DNA from: UBA7703 sp963667195
GTDB lineage: Bacteria > Bacillota > Clostridia > Christensenellales > CAG-138
Reading direction: 5' to 3'
Assembly: GCA_963667195.1 (NCBI GenBank)
Contig: OY762962.1
Coordinates: 2,914,001 to 2,978,000 of the forward strand
Length of the DNA stretch: 64,000 bases
The notes beneath the pieces are model-generated. The model worked only from the letters and a program-made list of their open reading frames with translations. It did no database searches and was not told the DNA's origin. The position numbers and the translations under genes are program-made. This document shows, one piece after another, positions 34,655 through 43,043 of this stretch (its first letter is position 1; every line of letters begins with the position of its first letter).

Positions 34655-35137
34655 ATGGAAAAGAAACTGGTCAAGTGCAACATCAACGGCAAAGATGTCG
34701 AAACATTTGTGGACGTTCGCGCGTCGCTGACAGACATGCTCCGCAACGACTACCGCCTCACCTCCGTTAAGAAGGGCTGTGAGGTCGGCGAATGCGGCGC
34801 CTGCAACGTCATCATCGACGGCGAATGCTATAACTCCTGTATCTATCTCGCGGTTTGGGCGGAAGGCAAGCATATCCGCACGCTGGAATCACTGCTCGGC
34901 CCAAACGGTGAGCTCAGCGACATTCAGCAGGCGTTTGTGGACGAGGCAGCCGTACAGTGCGGCTTCTGCACGCCGGGGTTCATCATGACCGCGGTGGAAG
35001 TCCTCGAAACCGGCAAAGAATATACGCGCGACGAGCTCAGAAAGCTCCTCTCCGGCCACCTCTGCCGCTGCACAGGATACGAAAATATCCTCAATGCGGT
35101 CGAGAAAACGATGAAGAAGCGTCTGGGCAAAGCGTGA
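34655..35137 (+). CDS. xdhC: xanthine dehydrogenase, [2Fe-2S] subunit
   Basis: The 160-residue subunit has the plant-ferredoxin-type motif GCEVGECGACNVIIDGEC and the second cluster motifs CGFC and CRCTGY. It connects the molybdenum site to FAD. The ATG lies one base after the xdhB stop, with AGGAGGTG upstream. The symbol follows E. coli use; other systems call this subunit XdhA or NdhS. Confidence 0.93.
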   Translation: MEKKLVKCNINGKDVETFVDVRASLTDMLRNDYRLTSVKKGCEVGECGACNVIIDGECYNSCIYLAVWAEGKHIRTLESLLGPNGELSDIQQAFVDEAAVQCGFCTPGFIMTAVEVLETGKEYTRDELRKLLSGHLCRCTGYENILNAVEKTMKKRLGKA

Positions 35138-35240
35138 GTAAACGTACTGTATAATATTGCAGAAAAATCTCATTGCTATACTAAAAAAATAATTGCATTT
35201 ATTGGATGGTTGAAGTAGCATAAAAAACAAACCATCTTCG

Positions 35241-35282
35241 CCGCCCGGAGCCGCGAACACACGGTTTCGGGCGGTTCTATAT
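35241..35282 (+). terminator. hairpin between xdhC and the aminotransferase
   Basis: CCGCCCG (35241-35247) pairs with CGGGCGG (35268-35274), with an inner CCG/CGG, followed by TTCTATATT. It could end the XDH transcript, or it could lie in the aminotransferase leader; the T run is weak. TATAAT-like sequences at 35149-35154 and 35179-35184 lie upstream, but no -35 matches well. Confidence 0.55.
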
Positions 35283-35306
35283 TCACTCGAAAGGAAAAAA
35301 ACCATC

Positions 35307-36575
35307 ATGCGTTATTCGGATTTGGACAAGTCGGCACTCGGCGCAGAACTCTCCCGCGTTCAGAAAGACTACGAGGCTCTGCGTGGTTACAAACTCAACC
35401 TCAATCTCACCCGCGGCAAACCCGAAACCGCGCAGCTGGCGTTGTCGAACGATATGTTCCACACGCTTGATGATGGAGATTTTGATATCGACGGCATGGA
35501 CACGCGCAACTACGGCGAACTCGCGGGTCTTCCCTCCTGCCGCAAACTCTTTGCCGATCTTCTCTTCTGTAAACCGGAAGAGGTCATCCTCGGCAACAAC
35601 GCGAGCTTGCAGCTCATGTACGACCTGATCGCTAAGGCGTACACGCACGGCCTCAAGAACAGCGTCCGTCCCTGGTCGAAGGAGGAGAAGATCAAGTTCC
35701 TTTGCCCGTTCCCCGGCTATGACCGCCACTTCAACGTCAGCAAGAGCTTTGGCATGGAGCTCGTTCCCGTGCCCATGGATGAAAATGGTCCGAACATGGA
35801 TCTCGTTGAGGAGTTGATCAAAGACGCATCCGTCAAGGGTATGTGGTGCGTACCGAAGTTTAGTAACCCCGACGGCTACGTCTACCCGCTGGAAACCTGC
35901 CAGCGCATCGCCGCCATGAAACCCGCAGCGCCGGACTTCGCGCTGATGTGGGACAACGCCTACTGCATCCACACCTTCGAAGGCGAGGATATCCCGTTCC
36001 CGGACATGATTGGCATCTGCCGCGAGGCGGGCAACCCCGACCTCGTGTATGAGTTTGCCTCCACGAGCAAGGTGACCCTTGCCGGCGCGGGCGTCTCCTG
36101 CATGGCGGCAAGCGTAGAGAACATCAAGTACATTCTGAGCCTCATGACCTTCCAGACCATCGGCCCGAACAAAGTCAACGAGCTCATGCATGTTCGCTTC
36201 CTCAAAAACGCGGAGAATACGCACGCGCACATGAAGAAGCACGCCGCCTTTATGAAACCGAAATTCGACCTCGTTTGCGAAGCGCTCGAAAAAGAGATCG
36301 ATCCGCTGGAAATCGCGAGCTGGCATCGTCCGTTGGGCGGCTATTTCGTGAGCATCAACCTCATGCCGGGCACCGCCAAGCGCGTGGTCTCGCTCTGCAA
36401 GGATGTCGGCGTCGCGCTCACCGGCGCGGGTGCCACCTATCCCGGCGGAGTCGATCCCGAGGACACCAACCTTCGCATCGCGCCGTCCTATCCGCCGCTG
36501 AGCGAAGTCAAGCAGGCGATGGATGTCTTCTGCACCTGCGTCAAGCTCGCCACACTGGAAAAGCTCCTCGCATAA
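35307..36575 (+). CDS. aspartate aminotransferase-like PLP enzyme (subclass Ic)
   Basis: The 422-residue protein begins MRYSDLDKSALGAEL and has the family segment LNLTRGKPETAQLALS at about 31-46. The PLP lysine is in FASTSKVTLAGAGVS and the phosphate-binding arginine region is downstream. It matches the subclass-Ic aspartate aminotransferases (Asp_aminotransf family), which interconvert aspartate/2-oxoglutarate and oxaloacetate/glutamate. It lies 170 bases after the XDH genes; whether it belongs to purine catabolism is uncertain. Confidence 0.9.
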   Translation: MRYSDLDKSALGAELSRVQKDYEALRGYKLNLNLTRGKPETAQLALSNDMFHTLDDGDFDIDGMDTRNYGELAGLPSCRKLFADLLFCKPEEVILGNNASLQLMYDLIAKAYTHGLKNSVRPWSKEEKIKFLCPFPGYDRHFNVSKSFGMELVPVPMDENGPNMDLVEELIKDASVKGMWCVPKFSNPDGYVYPLETCQRIAAMKPAAPDFALMWDNAYCIHTFEGEDIPFPDMIGICREAGNPDLVYEFASTSKVTLAGAGVSCMAASVENIKYILSLMTFQTIGPNKVNELMHVRFLKNAENTHAHMKKHAAFMKPKFDLVCEALEKEIDPLEIASWHRPLGGYFVSINLMPGTAKRVVSLCKDVGVALTGAGATYPGGVDPEDTNLRIAPSYPPLSEVKQAMDVFCTCVKLATLEKLLA

Positions 36576-36593
36576 GTAATGCAACTAACACAA

Positions 36594-36634
36594 AACGCCG
36601 CTTCCGTTCATTCGGATGCGGCGTTTGTTTGTTT
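36594..36634 (+). terminator. intrinsic terminator after the aminotransferase
   Basis: AACGCCGC (36594-36601) and GCGGCGTT (36618-36625) plus an inner CCG/CGG pairing, followed by TGTTTGTTT. Confidence 0.82.
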
Positions 36635-36659
36635 CTGCTGGTTGTTGCGTCGTTCTCGA

Positions 36660-37481
36660 TTACGCTTGATAGACCAAATCTATCTGCACATCGTCCTCGC
36701 TTGGTACAAAGCCGACCTTGCGGTAGAGCGCGATGGCGCTGGTGTTGCAGTCGTCCGCGAGCAGAAACGCGCGCACAGCGCCGTGGTCGATTCCGTATTG
36801 CAGTGCGCTCTCGACCAAAGCCCGACCGTAACCTTCGCCCTGATGCTCCGGCAGCACCGCCACCTCGCGTAGCCAGACGATAGGCCCGGCTTTCGTATCA
36901 AAACCGTAGATCGCAACGCTGACGATGCCGACCATCCTGCTACCGTTACGGCAGGCAAGCACGGTTTCGTGCCTTGCTCCGCCCGCGACCGCCTGCGGAT
37001 CGCAGCCCGTCATCCACGCGACGATGCTCTCCTTTGTTTCACCGTAGAATTCACGGCTTTGCAGGCGGCAGCTTTGCGAAACAGCCACCGCTTCCTCCGC
37101 CTCCGCGAGCAGGATCGGTTCGCAGAGTATCTTTGATTCATCGAAGGCTTTCAGGTCGCGAATCCAGTACTCGCGCAGGATGCCGAATTCCCGAAATCCG
37201 CTGTCGATAAACATTACTTTCCAGCACGCGGGAACAAACGTCACGAGGGTTTCGATCTTTCCGCGCTTTGCCGCAGAAATGACCGCATCCGGCTTCTTTG
37301 TCGCCCACTGGATGTCCCGAATGTTCGCCTCCTGCTTCAATCCTTCCAGCAGGATCAGCGAATCGGTGTTTTTGAGGATGCAATACGACTTCGCAGTTTC
37401 ATATTCCAGATAGGTAAACGAAGAGAACTCCATCTTCAGCGCGCGCTCTTTTAACGCGCGGAATTCTTCCGCAGAAATCAT
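36660..37481 (-). CDS. GNAT-family N-acetyltransferase
   Basis: The 273-residue protein has a C-terminal GNAT domain (about 120-273) with the acetyl-CoA loop LREVAVLPEHQGEGYGRAL and the C-terminal ALYRKVGFVPSEDD motif. The N-terminal 110 residues look like a degenerate first GNAT-like repeat with the IRDIQWATKKPDA segment. Acceptor unknown. The gene stands alone before a bidirectional terminator. Confidence 0.88.
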   Translation of the reverse strand: MISAEEFRALKERALKMEFSSFTYLEYETAKSYCILKNTDSLILLEGLKQEANIRDIQWATKKPDAVISAAKRGKIETLVTFVPACWKVMFIDSGFREFGILREYWIRDLKAFDESKILCEPILLAEAEEAVAVSQSCRLQSREFYGETKESIVAWMTGCDPQAVAGGARHETVLACRNGSRMVGIVSVAIYGFDTKAGPIVWLREVAVLPEHQGEGYGRALVESALQYGIDHGAVRAFLLADDCNTSAIALYRKVGFVPSEDDVQIDLVYQA

Positions 37482-37520
37482 ACAGCACCTCCAAACTTGT
37501 TCGAATTTGCGATTCGCTTG

Positions 37521-37549
37521 AAAAAAACGACGGAATCCCCTTCCGCCGT
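37521..37549. terminator. bidirectional terminator between trpS2 and the GNAT gene
   Basis: ACGACGGAA (37528-37536) pairs with TTCCGCCGT (37541-37549) with one G-U. The minus strand continues with TTTTTTT (end of trpS2) and the plus strand with TTTTTG. Confidence 0.88.
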
Positions 37550-37559
37550 TTTTGTTTGG

Positions 37560-38576
37560 TTACGCTTTGAACGAATCGAAGCCCATCTTGTGGTAGACCT
37601 TGTTGACGGTCTTGCGCGCCGTTGCCTGCGCGCGCTCCGCACCGAGCTTCATCATCTCGTTCAGATACGCCTTATCCGCAAGTAGCCGAGCGTACTCAGT
37701 CTGGATCGGCTTGAGCGTCTCGATGATCGCTTCCGCGACGCCGGTCTTCAGATCGCCATAGCCTTTGCCCGCGAAGTGCGCGACGGAATCTTCGATGCTG
37801 CCATTTGTGCAGGCGGAGTAAATCGAGAGCAGATTGTAGACGCCCGCGCGTTCGGGATTGCCTGTGATCTCGCCTTCGCTGTCGGTCACCGCTCGTTTGA
37901 GCTTTTTGAGGATCATGTCCGGCTCGTCAAGGATGCGGATGTAGCCGTTCGGGTTGGGGTCGGACTTGCTCATCTTCTTTTCCGGTTCCTGCAGGCTCAT
38001 GATACGCGCGCCGACCTTCGGGATATACGGTTCGGGAATCACGAACGTTTCGCCGTACATGTTGTTGAAGCGAATCGCGATGTCGCGCGTGAGCTCAACG
38101 TGCTGCTTTTGATCCGCGCCGACGGGGATGTACTTCGCCTGATAGATCAGGATGTCCGCCGCCATCAGCACGGGATAGGTGAAGAGTCCCGCGATGATGT
38201 TCTCAGTGTTCTTCGCGCTCTTCTCCTTAAATTGCGTCATGCGGGAGAGCTCTCCCATGTAGGCGTTGCACATCAACGCCCAGGTGAGCTGGGTATGCTC
38301 CGGCACATGACTTTGGATGAAGATCGTCGAGCGGTTCGGATCGATACCGCAGGCGAGGAACAGCGCGAAGGTCTCGATGCTGCGGCGCCGCAACTCCGTC
38401 GGGTCCATGCGCACTGTCTGTGCGTGCAGGTTTGCGACCATATAGTACGCGTCGAATTCGTCCTGCATGGCGACGTAGTTCTTCAGCGCGCCAAAGTAGT
38501 TGCCTATCGTGAGTACGCTCGTCGGCTGGATGCCGCTGAGCACCGCGTGTTTTTTTGTCGTTGCTGTCGTTTCCAT
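37560..38576 (-). CDS. trpS2: tryptophan--tRNA ligase, second copy (housekeeping-like)
   Basis: The 338-residue protein has TIGNYFGA in place of HIGH (residues 23-30) and KMSKS at about 199-203, as in E. coli and Bacillus TrpRS. The chosen ATG at 38576 has GGGAGAAGG upstream; the 34-codon extension runs into the rnpB 3' region and is rejected. Unlike the copy at 11765-12853 it has no T-box; instead an rnpB-linked terminator precedes it. The two proteins differ strongly, so they are not a recent duplication. Confidence 0.95.
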   Translation of the reverse strand: METTATTKKHAVLSGIQPTSVLTIGNYFGALKNYVAMQDEFDAYYMVANLHAQTVRMDPTELRRRSIETFALFLACGIDPNRSTIFIQSHVPEHTQLTWALMCNAYMGELSRMTQFKEKSAKNTENIIAGLFTYPVLMAADILIYQAKYIPVGADQKQHVELTRDIAIRFNNMYGETFVIPEPYIPKVGARIMSLQEPEKKMSKSDPNPNGYIRILDEPDMILKKLKRAVTDSEGEITGNPERAGVYNLLSIYSACTNGSIEDSVAHFAGKGYGDLKTGVAEAIIETLKPIQTEYARLLADKAYLNEMMKLGAERAQATARKTVNKVYHKMGFDSFKA

Positions 38577-38587
38577 GTCCTTCTCCC

Positions 38588-38617
38588 AAAAAACATCTTT
38601 CCCGCAGAGCAGGAAAG
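38588..38617 (-). terminator. terminator between rnpB and trpS2
   Basis: CTTTCC and GGAAAG (38612-38617 with 38597-38602) close an 8 to 9-base loop and are followed by ATGTTTTTTG. It ends rnpB just before the trpS2 ribosome site. Confidence 0.72.
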
Positions 38618-38640
38618 ATAAAATAAAACGAAAAAGATTT

Positions 38641-38969
38641 GAGCAAGAAATAAGCCGAGTTCTGTCGAGTGCGACCATCTATCTGGGGCCAATCGTTGCC
38701 GAGAGGCTCATGCGATTCCCGAGAGCGTAGCGGGCAGCTATTAAATGCTCTCATACCAATCTTGCACCAAGTGGGGTTTACAGCGCGCTTCCGTCGCCGG
38801 AGCACGGGTGAGCTCTTACCTCGCCTTTCCATCCTTACCCGCAAGCGGGCGGTTTCTTTCTGTTGCACTTTCCCTGGAGTCGCCTCCGCCGGGTGTTACC
38901 CGGCACTCTGCCCTGTGGTGCTCGGACTTTCCTCACCCGCTCTCGCGGGCGCGGTCGCCTTTCTTACTC
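38641..38969 (-). ncRNA. rnpB: RNase P RNA
   Basis: The 329-base RNA on the minus strand has the catalytic core marks GAGGAAAGTCCGAGCACC, ACAGAAA, GGTAAGGATGGAAAGGCG and, near the 3' end, AGATAGATGGTCGC and CGACAGAACTCGGCTTA. P1 forms from the ends: GAGTAAGAAA (38969-38960) with TTTCTTGCTC (38650-38641). The layout resembles A-type RNase P RNA, as in Clostridia. It lies between the zinc-ribbon gene and trpS2. Confidence 0.96.
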
Positions 38970-39039
38970 AAATCCATATTCATTTTTCAAAGACTATGTC
39001 GTGCTAGCTGTTTCTGCTCAAATCGCGATAAATCTCAAC

Positions 39040-39762
39040 TCAGTCGTTCGGGTTATACAGAATTCGGCCGCAGTTCTCGCACTCCACGATGCCGTCGGTC
39101 GTTGCGATCTTCTTGAGCATCACCATAGGTAACGACATGTTGCATCCGCCGCACTTGCTGTTGACGATCTTCGCAATCGGCACCGCGTGGTGGAGCTTTA
39201 CCTGCTGGTATCGCTCCAGCAGCGCGGGGTCAACCGTCTTAGAAAGCTGCTCCAGATTTTGATCGTGGCGGTCAAGCTCGCCCTGCCGCGCCTCACGCTC
39301 TTCTTCGCACTGTACGCGGAGCGTGTCATATTCCTTTTTGGCTTTGCTCGCGGCACGCGCTGTGTTTTGATATTCTTCCGAAGCTTTCTCGATTTCGCTG
39401 AGCAAAGATTTCGTCTCGCGAACGCCCTGCGAAACCTCGCGGTTGAGCCGCTCGATATCGCCTTTCAGCTCGGTCATCTCTTCCGCGGTGCTTTCGTCGT
39501 CCTGCTTGATGGTGACGAGTTCCGCGCTCTCGACCTGTAATCTTGCTTCGAGCTTGCCGACCTGATCGATGAGCTTCGTCAGCTGTGTTTCGTATGCTTC
39601 AATGTCTTCGGAAAGTTTTGCAATGACCGCCTGCTGGTTTTTCAGCTGCTTGTGCAGCTTGTTCAGCTGGAGTCTTGCGGGAGTGGTGCGAATCTCATTT
39701 TCTACGTTGTTCTTCGCAACCTCGGCCTCCTGATAGGCCCATAATGCTTCCATCTTTCTCAC
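39040..39762 (-). CDS. coiled-coil protein with C4 zinc ribbon (zf-RING_7 family)
   Basis: A GTG at 39762, seven bases after GAGGAGGG, gives 240 residues. Residues 1-185 are a long coiled coil (LxxLxxxxxxQ heptads) and the C-terminal 60 residues hold CGGC and CENC, the four zinc ligands of the C4-type zinc ribbon. The ATG three codons later is an alternative. The gene order trmK-nif3-zinc ribbon-rnpB is common in Clostridia. Function unknown; nucleic-acid binding is often suggested. Confidence 0.88.
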   Translation of the reverse strand: MRKMEALWAYQEAEVAKNNVENEIRTTPARLQLNKLHKQLKNQQAVIAKLSEDIEAYETQLTKLIDQVGKLEARLQVESAELVTIKQDDESTAEEMTELKGDIERLNREVSQGVRETKSLLSEIEKASEEYQNTARAASKAKKEYDTLRVQCEEEREARQGELDRHDQNLEQLSKTVDPALLERYQQVKLHHAVPIAKIVNSKCGGCNMSLPMVMLKKIATTDGIVECENCGRILYNPND

Positions 39763-39775
39763 GGCATTTCCCTCC

Positions 39776-40537
39776 TCAAAGGCGCACAAACGGACTCCCG
39801 TCTGAACGCGATAAATTATATTGTACACCAAAACAATCGTTCTGTAAACGTTTGATCAAAGGCTCCAGCACAATCGCCTCGGTTTCATAGTGTCCAGCGA
39901 CGATGAGGCTGATGCCGAGCGTCATGGCGTCGATTGCGTCCGAGTGCTTGACTTCTCCGGTCAGCAGTACGTCCGCGCCCTGCGCCGCGGCAAGCGCGAT
40001 GGAATCCCCTCCGCTGCCGCCCATGACCGCAACACGCGAGACTGATTTCCCCAAGTCTCCCAGAATCTGCACGCGAGTCCCCAACACTTCCTCCGCACTG
40101 GATGCAAAGCTGGCAAGCGTCTCCGGCGCTTTCAGTACGCCCACCCTGCCGACACCCTCGTCAAACGGGATCGCCTCCCGAATGCCAAGCAGCGAACAGA
40201 GTGTTTCGTTCACGCCGCCGTGCGCCGCATCCAGATTGGTGTGTGCGGCGAATAGGCCGATTCCGTGGCGCAGGAGCAGGCATGCGGCATTCGTCGCAGG
40301 ATCGCTGTACGTCATGTGCTTGACCGGATGAAAAAACAGCGGATGATGCGTCAATACGAGGTCCACGCCCAGCTCAACCGCTTCCTGCGCGACCGCCTTG
40401 GAGCAGTCCAACGCCACCAGCACGCGGGTAACTTCCTCGTGATCCGGCTCGATCAACAGCCCCGGATTATCAAACTCCAGCGCGAGATCACGCGGAGCGA
40501 TTCGCTCCATTGCAGCGGTGAATTCGGAAATCTTCAC
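39776..40537 (-). CDS. Nif3-like dinuclear metal centre protein (YqfO/GTP cyclohydrolase I type 2 homologue)
   Basis: A GTG at 40537 overlapping the trmK stop (GTGA) gives 253 residues starting VKISEFTAAMERIAP, the usual Nif3 start. Metal motifs are LTHHPLFFHP and AHTNLDAAHGG near the N-terminus and GHYETE near the C-terminus. An ATG five codons earlier is an alternative start. The role is unsettled, although linked to trmK in many Firmicutes. Confidence 0.9.
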   Translation of the reverse strand: MKISEFTAAMERIAPRDLALEFDNPGLLIEPDHEEVTRVLVALDCSKAVAQEAVELGVDLVLTHHPLFFHPVKHMTYSDPATNAACLLLRHGIGLFAAHTNLDAAHGGVNETLCSLLGIREAIPFDEGVGRVGVLKAPETLASFASSAEEVLGTRVQILGDLGKSVSRVAVMGGSGGDSIALAAAQGADVLLTGEVKHSDAIDAMTLGISLIVAGHYETEAIVLEPLIKRLQNDCFGVQYNLSRSDGSPFVRL

Positions 40538-41241
40538 GGTTCCAGCTCCCATTGCTCCAATATTTGTTCCAACTGTGCCCTCTGCGCGATGAGCGCCTCG
40601 GCGTGCTGCGTTCTGAGCTTGCGATTCGTTGTTGCGAGCATGTGTTCAACAAGCGTTTTCATCATCGTCTCGCGGTTTTGAAACGCGCGATACCCAACGA
40701 GAAAACAGTCTTCGGGCCAACCCTCCGGCAGCAATTGTGGCTTTTCTGTCGGTTGGCCGACCGAAAACACCTGATAGTATCGCCCGGCGTCGAGCACGAC
40801 GCGGTCTTCCAACACGGGATAGTTTCGCGCATAGAGCCAACTACGGATGTCTTCCGCGCCGCGCATGGGCTGCATGATGCACTTGCTCGCCCCCATCAGT
40901 GGCGGCATCACGTCTAGAATCTGCGCGATGAGCGTGCCGCCCATGCCGAGAATCGCGATTGCGTCCGCCTCATTCGGCTTGAGTGCGGTGAGACCGTCGC
41001 CAAGGCGCGTTTCGATTTGCTCCTGCGCGCCGATCTGCTGAATCAGCCGCTCCGCCTTTTTCAGCGACGGCGCGCTGATGTCGATTGCGATGCACCTTTG
41101 CGCAAGGTCTCGCTGAATCAGCGTGCAGCTCAGTCGCCCGTGGTCACAGCCCACGTCGGCGACCACGCGCGCGCCGGAAAGAAGTTCGATTGCGCACTCT
41201 AACCGCTCGCGCGGATGAATTCTCTGACCATCCTGTTGCAT
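40534..41241 (-). CDS. trmK: tRNA (adenine(22)-N(1))-methyltransferase
   Basis: The 235-residue SAM-dependent enzyme has VVADVGCDHGRLSC (motif I) and AIAILGMGGTLIAQIL, both typical of TrmK, followed by a C-terminal coiled region (about 185-235). It methylates A22 in tRNA. It is the first gene of trmK-nif3-zinc ribbon. Start ATG follows a region with only a weak ribosome site. Confidence 0.93.
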   Translation of the reverse strand: MQQDGQRIHPRERLECAIELLSGARVVADVGCDHGRLSCTLIQRDLAQRCIAIDISAPSLKKAERLIQQIGAQEQIETRLGDGLTALKPNEADAIAILGMGGTLIAQILDVMPPLMGASKCIMQPMRGAEDIRSWLYARNYPVLEDRVVLDAGRYYQVFSVGQPTEKPQLLPEGWPEDCFLVGYRAFQNRETMMKTLVEHMLATTNRKLRTQHAEALIAQRAQLEQILEQWELEP

Positions 41242-41333
41242 ACATTCTTATTATAAAAAACAATGCAGCAAATTGCAAACCGGTGATCCGCACGTATTGT
41301 AGCTTTTATGCAACAAATCCACGCATTCACGCA

Positions 41334-41359
41334 GAAAAAAAGCGCCGGAGTGCGGCGCT
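41334..41359 (-). terminator. intrinsic terminator after mnmA
   Basis: AGCGCCG and CGGCGCT around CACTC, then seven T on the minus strand. Confidence 0.92.
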
Positions 41360-41379
41360 TTTACAATCGTAATTCCAGC

Positions 41380-42489
41380 TTAGACCGTGATCGCCTTTTT
41401 GGGTTCCACACGATCGATCGGCCCGCCGCCGAGGCAAACATCTCCCTGATAAAACACGACCCACTGTCCCGGCGTCACCGCCCGCTGCGGATACTCAAAG
41501 CGGACATGCGCACCGTTCCCTTCGATCGTGACATGTACCGCCTGATCCGGCTGTCGGTAGCGGAACTTTGCGGTGCAGGCAAACTCGCTCGCGGGCGGAT
41601 TCCCCGCGATCCAGTTGAGCTTCTCCGCGTCGAGCGAGAGCGATAACAGCTCGTCATGCTCGCCTTGTTGTACGATCAAGAGATTTCGCTTGAGGTCTTT
41701 GCCGATGACGAACCAGCTTTCGCCGCTGCCGTCGCTGCGCCCGCCGATGCCAAGGCCCTTTCGCTGACCTAGCGTGTAGTACATGAGCCCGTCGTGCCGC
41801 GCAATGACGCGGCCTGTTTCGTCCACCATCTCACCCGACTGCGCGGGTAGGTACTGCATCAGAAACTGTTTGAAGTTCCGTTCGCCGATGAAGCAAATGC
41901 CGGTCGAGTCCTTCTTCGCGGCGTTGCTTAGTCCCGATTCCTGCGCGATCTTTCGCACATCCGGCTTTTGCAGCTCGCCAATCGGGAACATCGCGTTTTT
42001 CAGCTGCCCCTGCGTGAGTCCGGCGAGAAAATATGTTTGATCCTTGCCGAGGTCTTTTGCCCGCAGAAGCTTCGTTCCGCTAGAATGATCCAGCCGCGCG
42101 TAGTGTCCCGTCGCGAGATGTTCCGCGCCCGTGGAGACCGCAAAGTCTAGAAACGCGCGAAACTTGATTTCGCAATTGCAGAGCACGTCGGGGTTCGGCG
42201 TCCTGCCGCGTGCGTATTCCTCCAGAAAATAGGAAAACACGCGGTCGCGATACTCCCGCGCAAAGTTCACTGTATAGTAGGGAATTCCGATGGTGGAGCA
42301 AACGCTCTTGACGTCTTCATAATCGCTCGCCGCGGTGCAGACGCCGGTCTCCTCGTCCTCTTCTTCCCAGTTCTTCATAAACACGCCGACAACGTCGTAA
42401 CCCTGCTGCTTGAGCAGCAGCGCGGCTACGGCGCTATCGACGCCGCCAGACATACCAACTACGACATGCCCGGTGTGTATTTGACCCAT
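41380..42489 (-). CDS. mnmA: tRNA-specific 2-thiouridylase
   Basis: The 369-residue enzyme adds sulfur to U34 of Lys, Glu and Gln tRNAs. The PP-loop is VGMSGGVDSAVAALLL at residues 11-26, the nucleophile is in NPDVLCNCEIKF (Cys-x-Cys) and the second catalytic cysteine is in STGICFIGERNF. C-terminal beta-barrel runs from about 290. No cysteine desulfurase is adjacent; the neighbour on the same strand is a copper chaperone. Confidence 0.95.
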   Translation of the reverse strand: MGQIHTGHVVVGMSGGVDSAVAALLLKQQGYDVVGVFMKNWEEEDEETGVCTAASDYEDVKSVCSTIGIPYYTVNFAREYRDRVFSYFLEEYARGRTPNPDVLCNCEIKFRAFLDFAVSTGAEHLATGHYARLDHSSGTKLLRAKDLGKDQTYFLAGLTQGQLKNAMFPIGELQKPDVRKIAQESGLSNAAKKDSTGICFIGERNFKQFLMQYLPAQSGEMVDETGRVIARHDGLMYYTLGQRKGLGIGGRSDGSGESWFVIGKDLKRNLLIVQQGEHDELLSLSLDAEKLNWIAGNPPASEFACTAKFRYRQPDQAVHVTIEGNGAHVRFEYPQRAVTPGQWVVFYQGDVCLGGGPIDRVEPKKAITV

Positions 42490-42531
42490 GCGCTATTCTT
42501 TCCTCGTTTCTGCGAAAGCCGCAGGATAAAC

Positions 42532-42747
42532 TCAGTCAGCCAGCACGGTAGTGAGCATATAACCCTCGTCCTCCAAAACGGTGCCAGCCGTTTTGAGTAC
42601 GGTAGAGGGGTTCATGTCGGACTTAATCTTCGCGTCTCCAAGATCGACAGAAACAACCTCAAAGCCAGATTCCTTGAGAATTCTTGTGACCTTGCTCACG
42701 CAGTGCGTGCAGCCCATGCCGTCAATCTTCAACCGATAGGTATTCAT
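42532..42747 (-). CDS. heavy-metal-associated (HMA) copper-chaperone-like protein
   Basis: Starting at the ATG at 42747 after AAAGGAGGATGGTTTC gives 71 residues with the metal site GMGCTHC (Cys13, Cys16). The length and ferredoxin-like fold fit CopZ-type chaperones or stand-alone HMA domains. No copper ATPase or CsoR repressor is encoded nearby. An in-frame extension to 42942 has no family similarity and is rejected. It lies 42 bases before mnmA. Confidence 0.88.
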   Translation of the reverse strand: MNTYRLKIDGMGCTHCVSKVTRILKESGFEVVSVDLGDAKIKSDMNPSTVLKTAGTVLEDEGYMLTTVLAD

Positions 42748-42990
42748 GAAACCATCCTCCTTTTGTTTTATTGATACTACCATGTCGCATCGACCGTGTT
42801 CCATGACTTTGTCACATTCGTTCGTTCTGTTTGCGTGACGGTCATGCCCGGACTTTATTTGTTCTGAAATCTTAGTTCGACTTTGTTCGCTGAATTCCTG
42901 CTTCACTTTCTCGATTTCACGCAGTTGCCAAGAGAAAATCAAGCAGTTTCATTCTCAGCACACGAAATTTGTTAAAAACAGAATTCCGGG

Positions 42991-43027
42991 TTGTTGAATC
43001 ATAACATTTGTGTTAAAATAATGTTAT
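42991..43027 (+). promoter_or_regulatory. promoter with overlapping inverted repeat upstream of the DeoR gene
   Basis: TTGTTG (42991-42996), 17 bases, TAAAAT (43014-43019). ATAACATT (43001-43008) and AATGTTAT (43020-43027) form a perfect 8-bp inverted repeat around the -10 element, so a dimeric repressor could block the promoter. Autoregulation by the DeoR protein is the simplest reading. The rest of the 296-base gap toward the HMA gene holds no gene. Confidence 0.65.
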
Positions 43028-43043
43028 AAGGAGGATTGCAAGT

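Noticed and set aside
38577..38678. 34-codon N-terminal extension of the second trpS
   Set aside because: It would read through the rnpB terminator and 3' end and has no similarity to TrpRS; the ATG at 38576 has a ribosome site.
42748..42942. 65-codon N-terminal extension of the HMA protein
   Set aside because: Low-similarity polar sequence; a strong AAAGGAGG site precedes the internal ATG at 42747.
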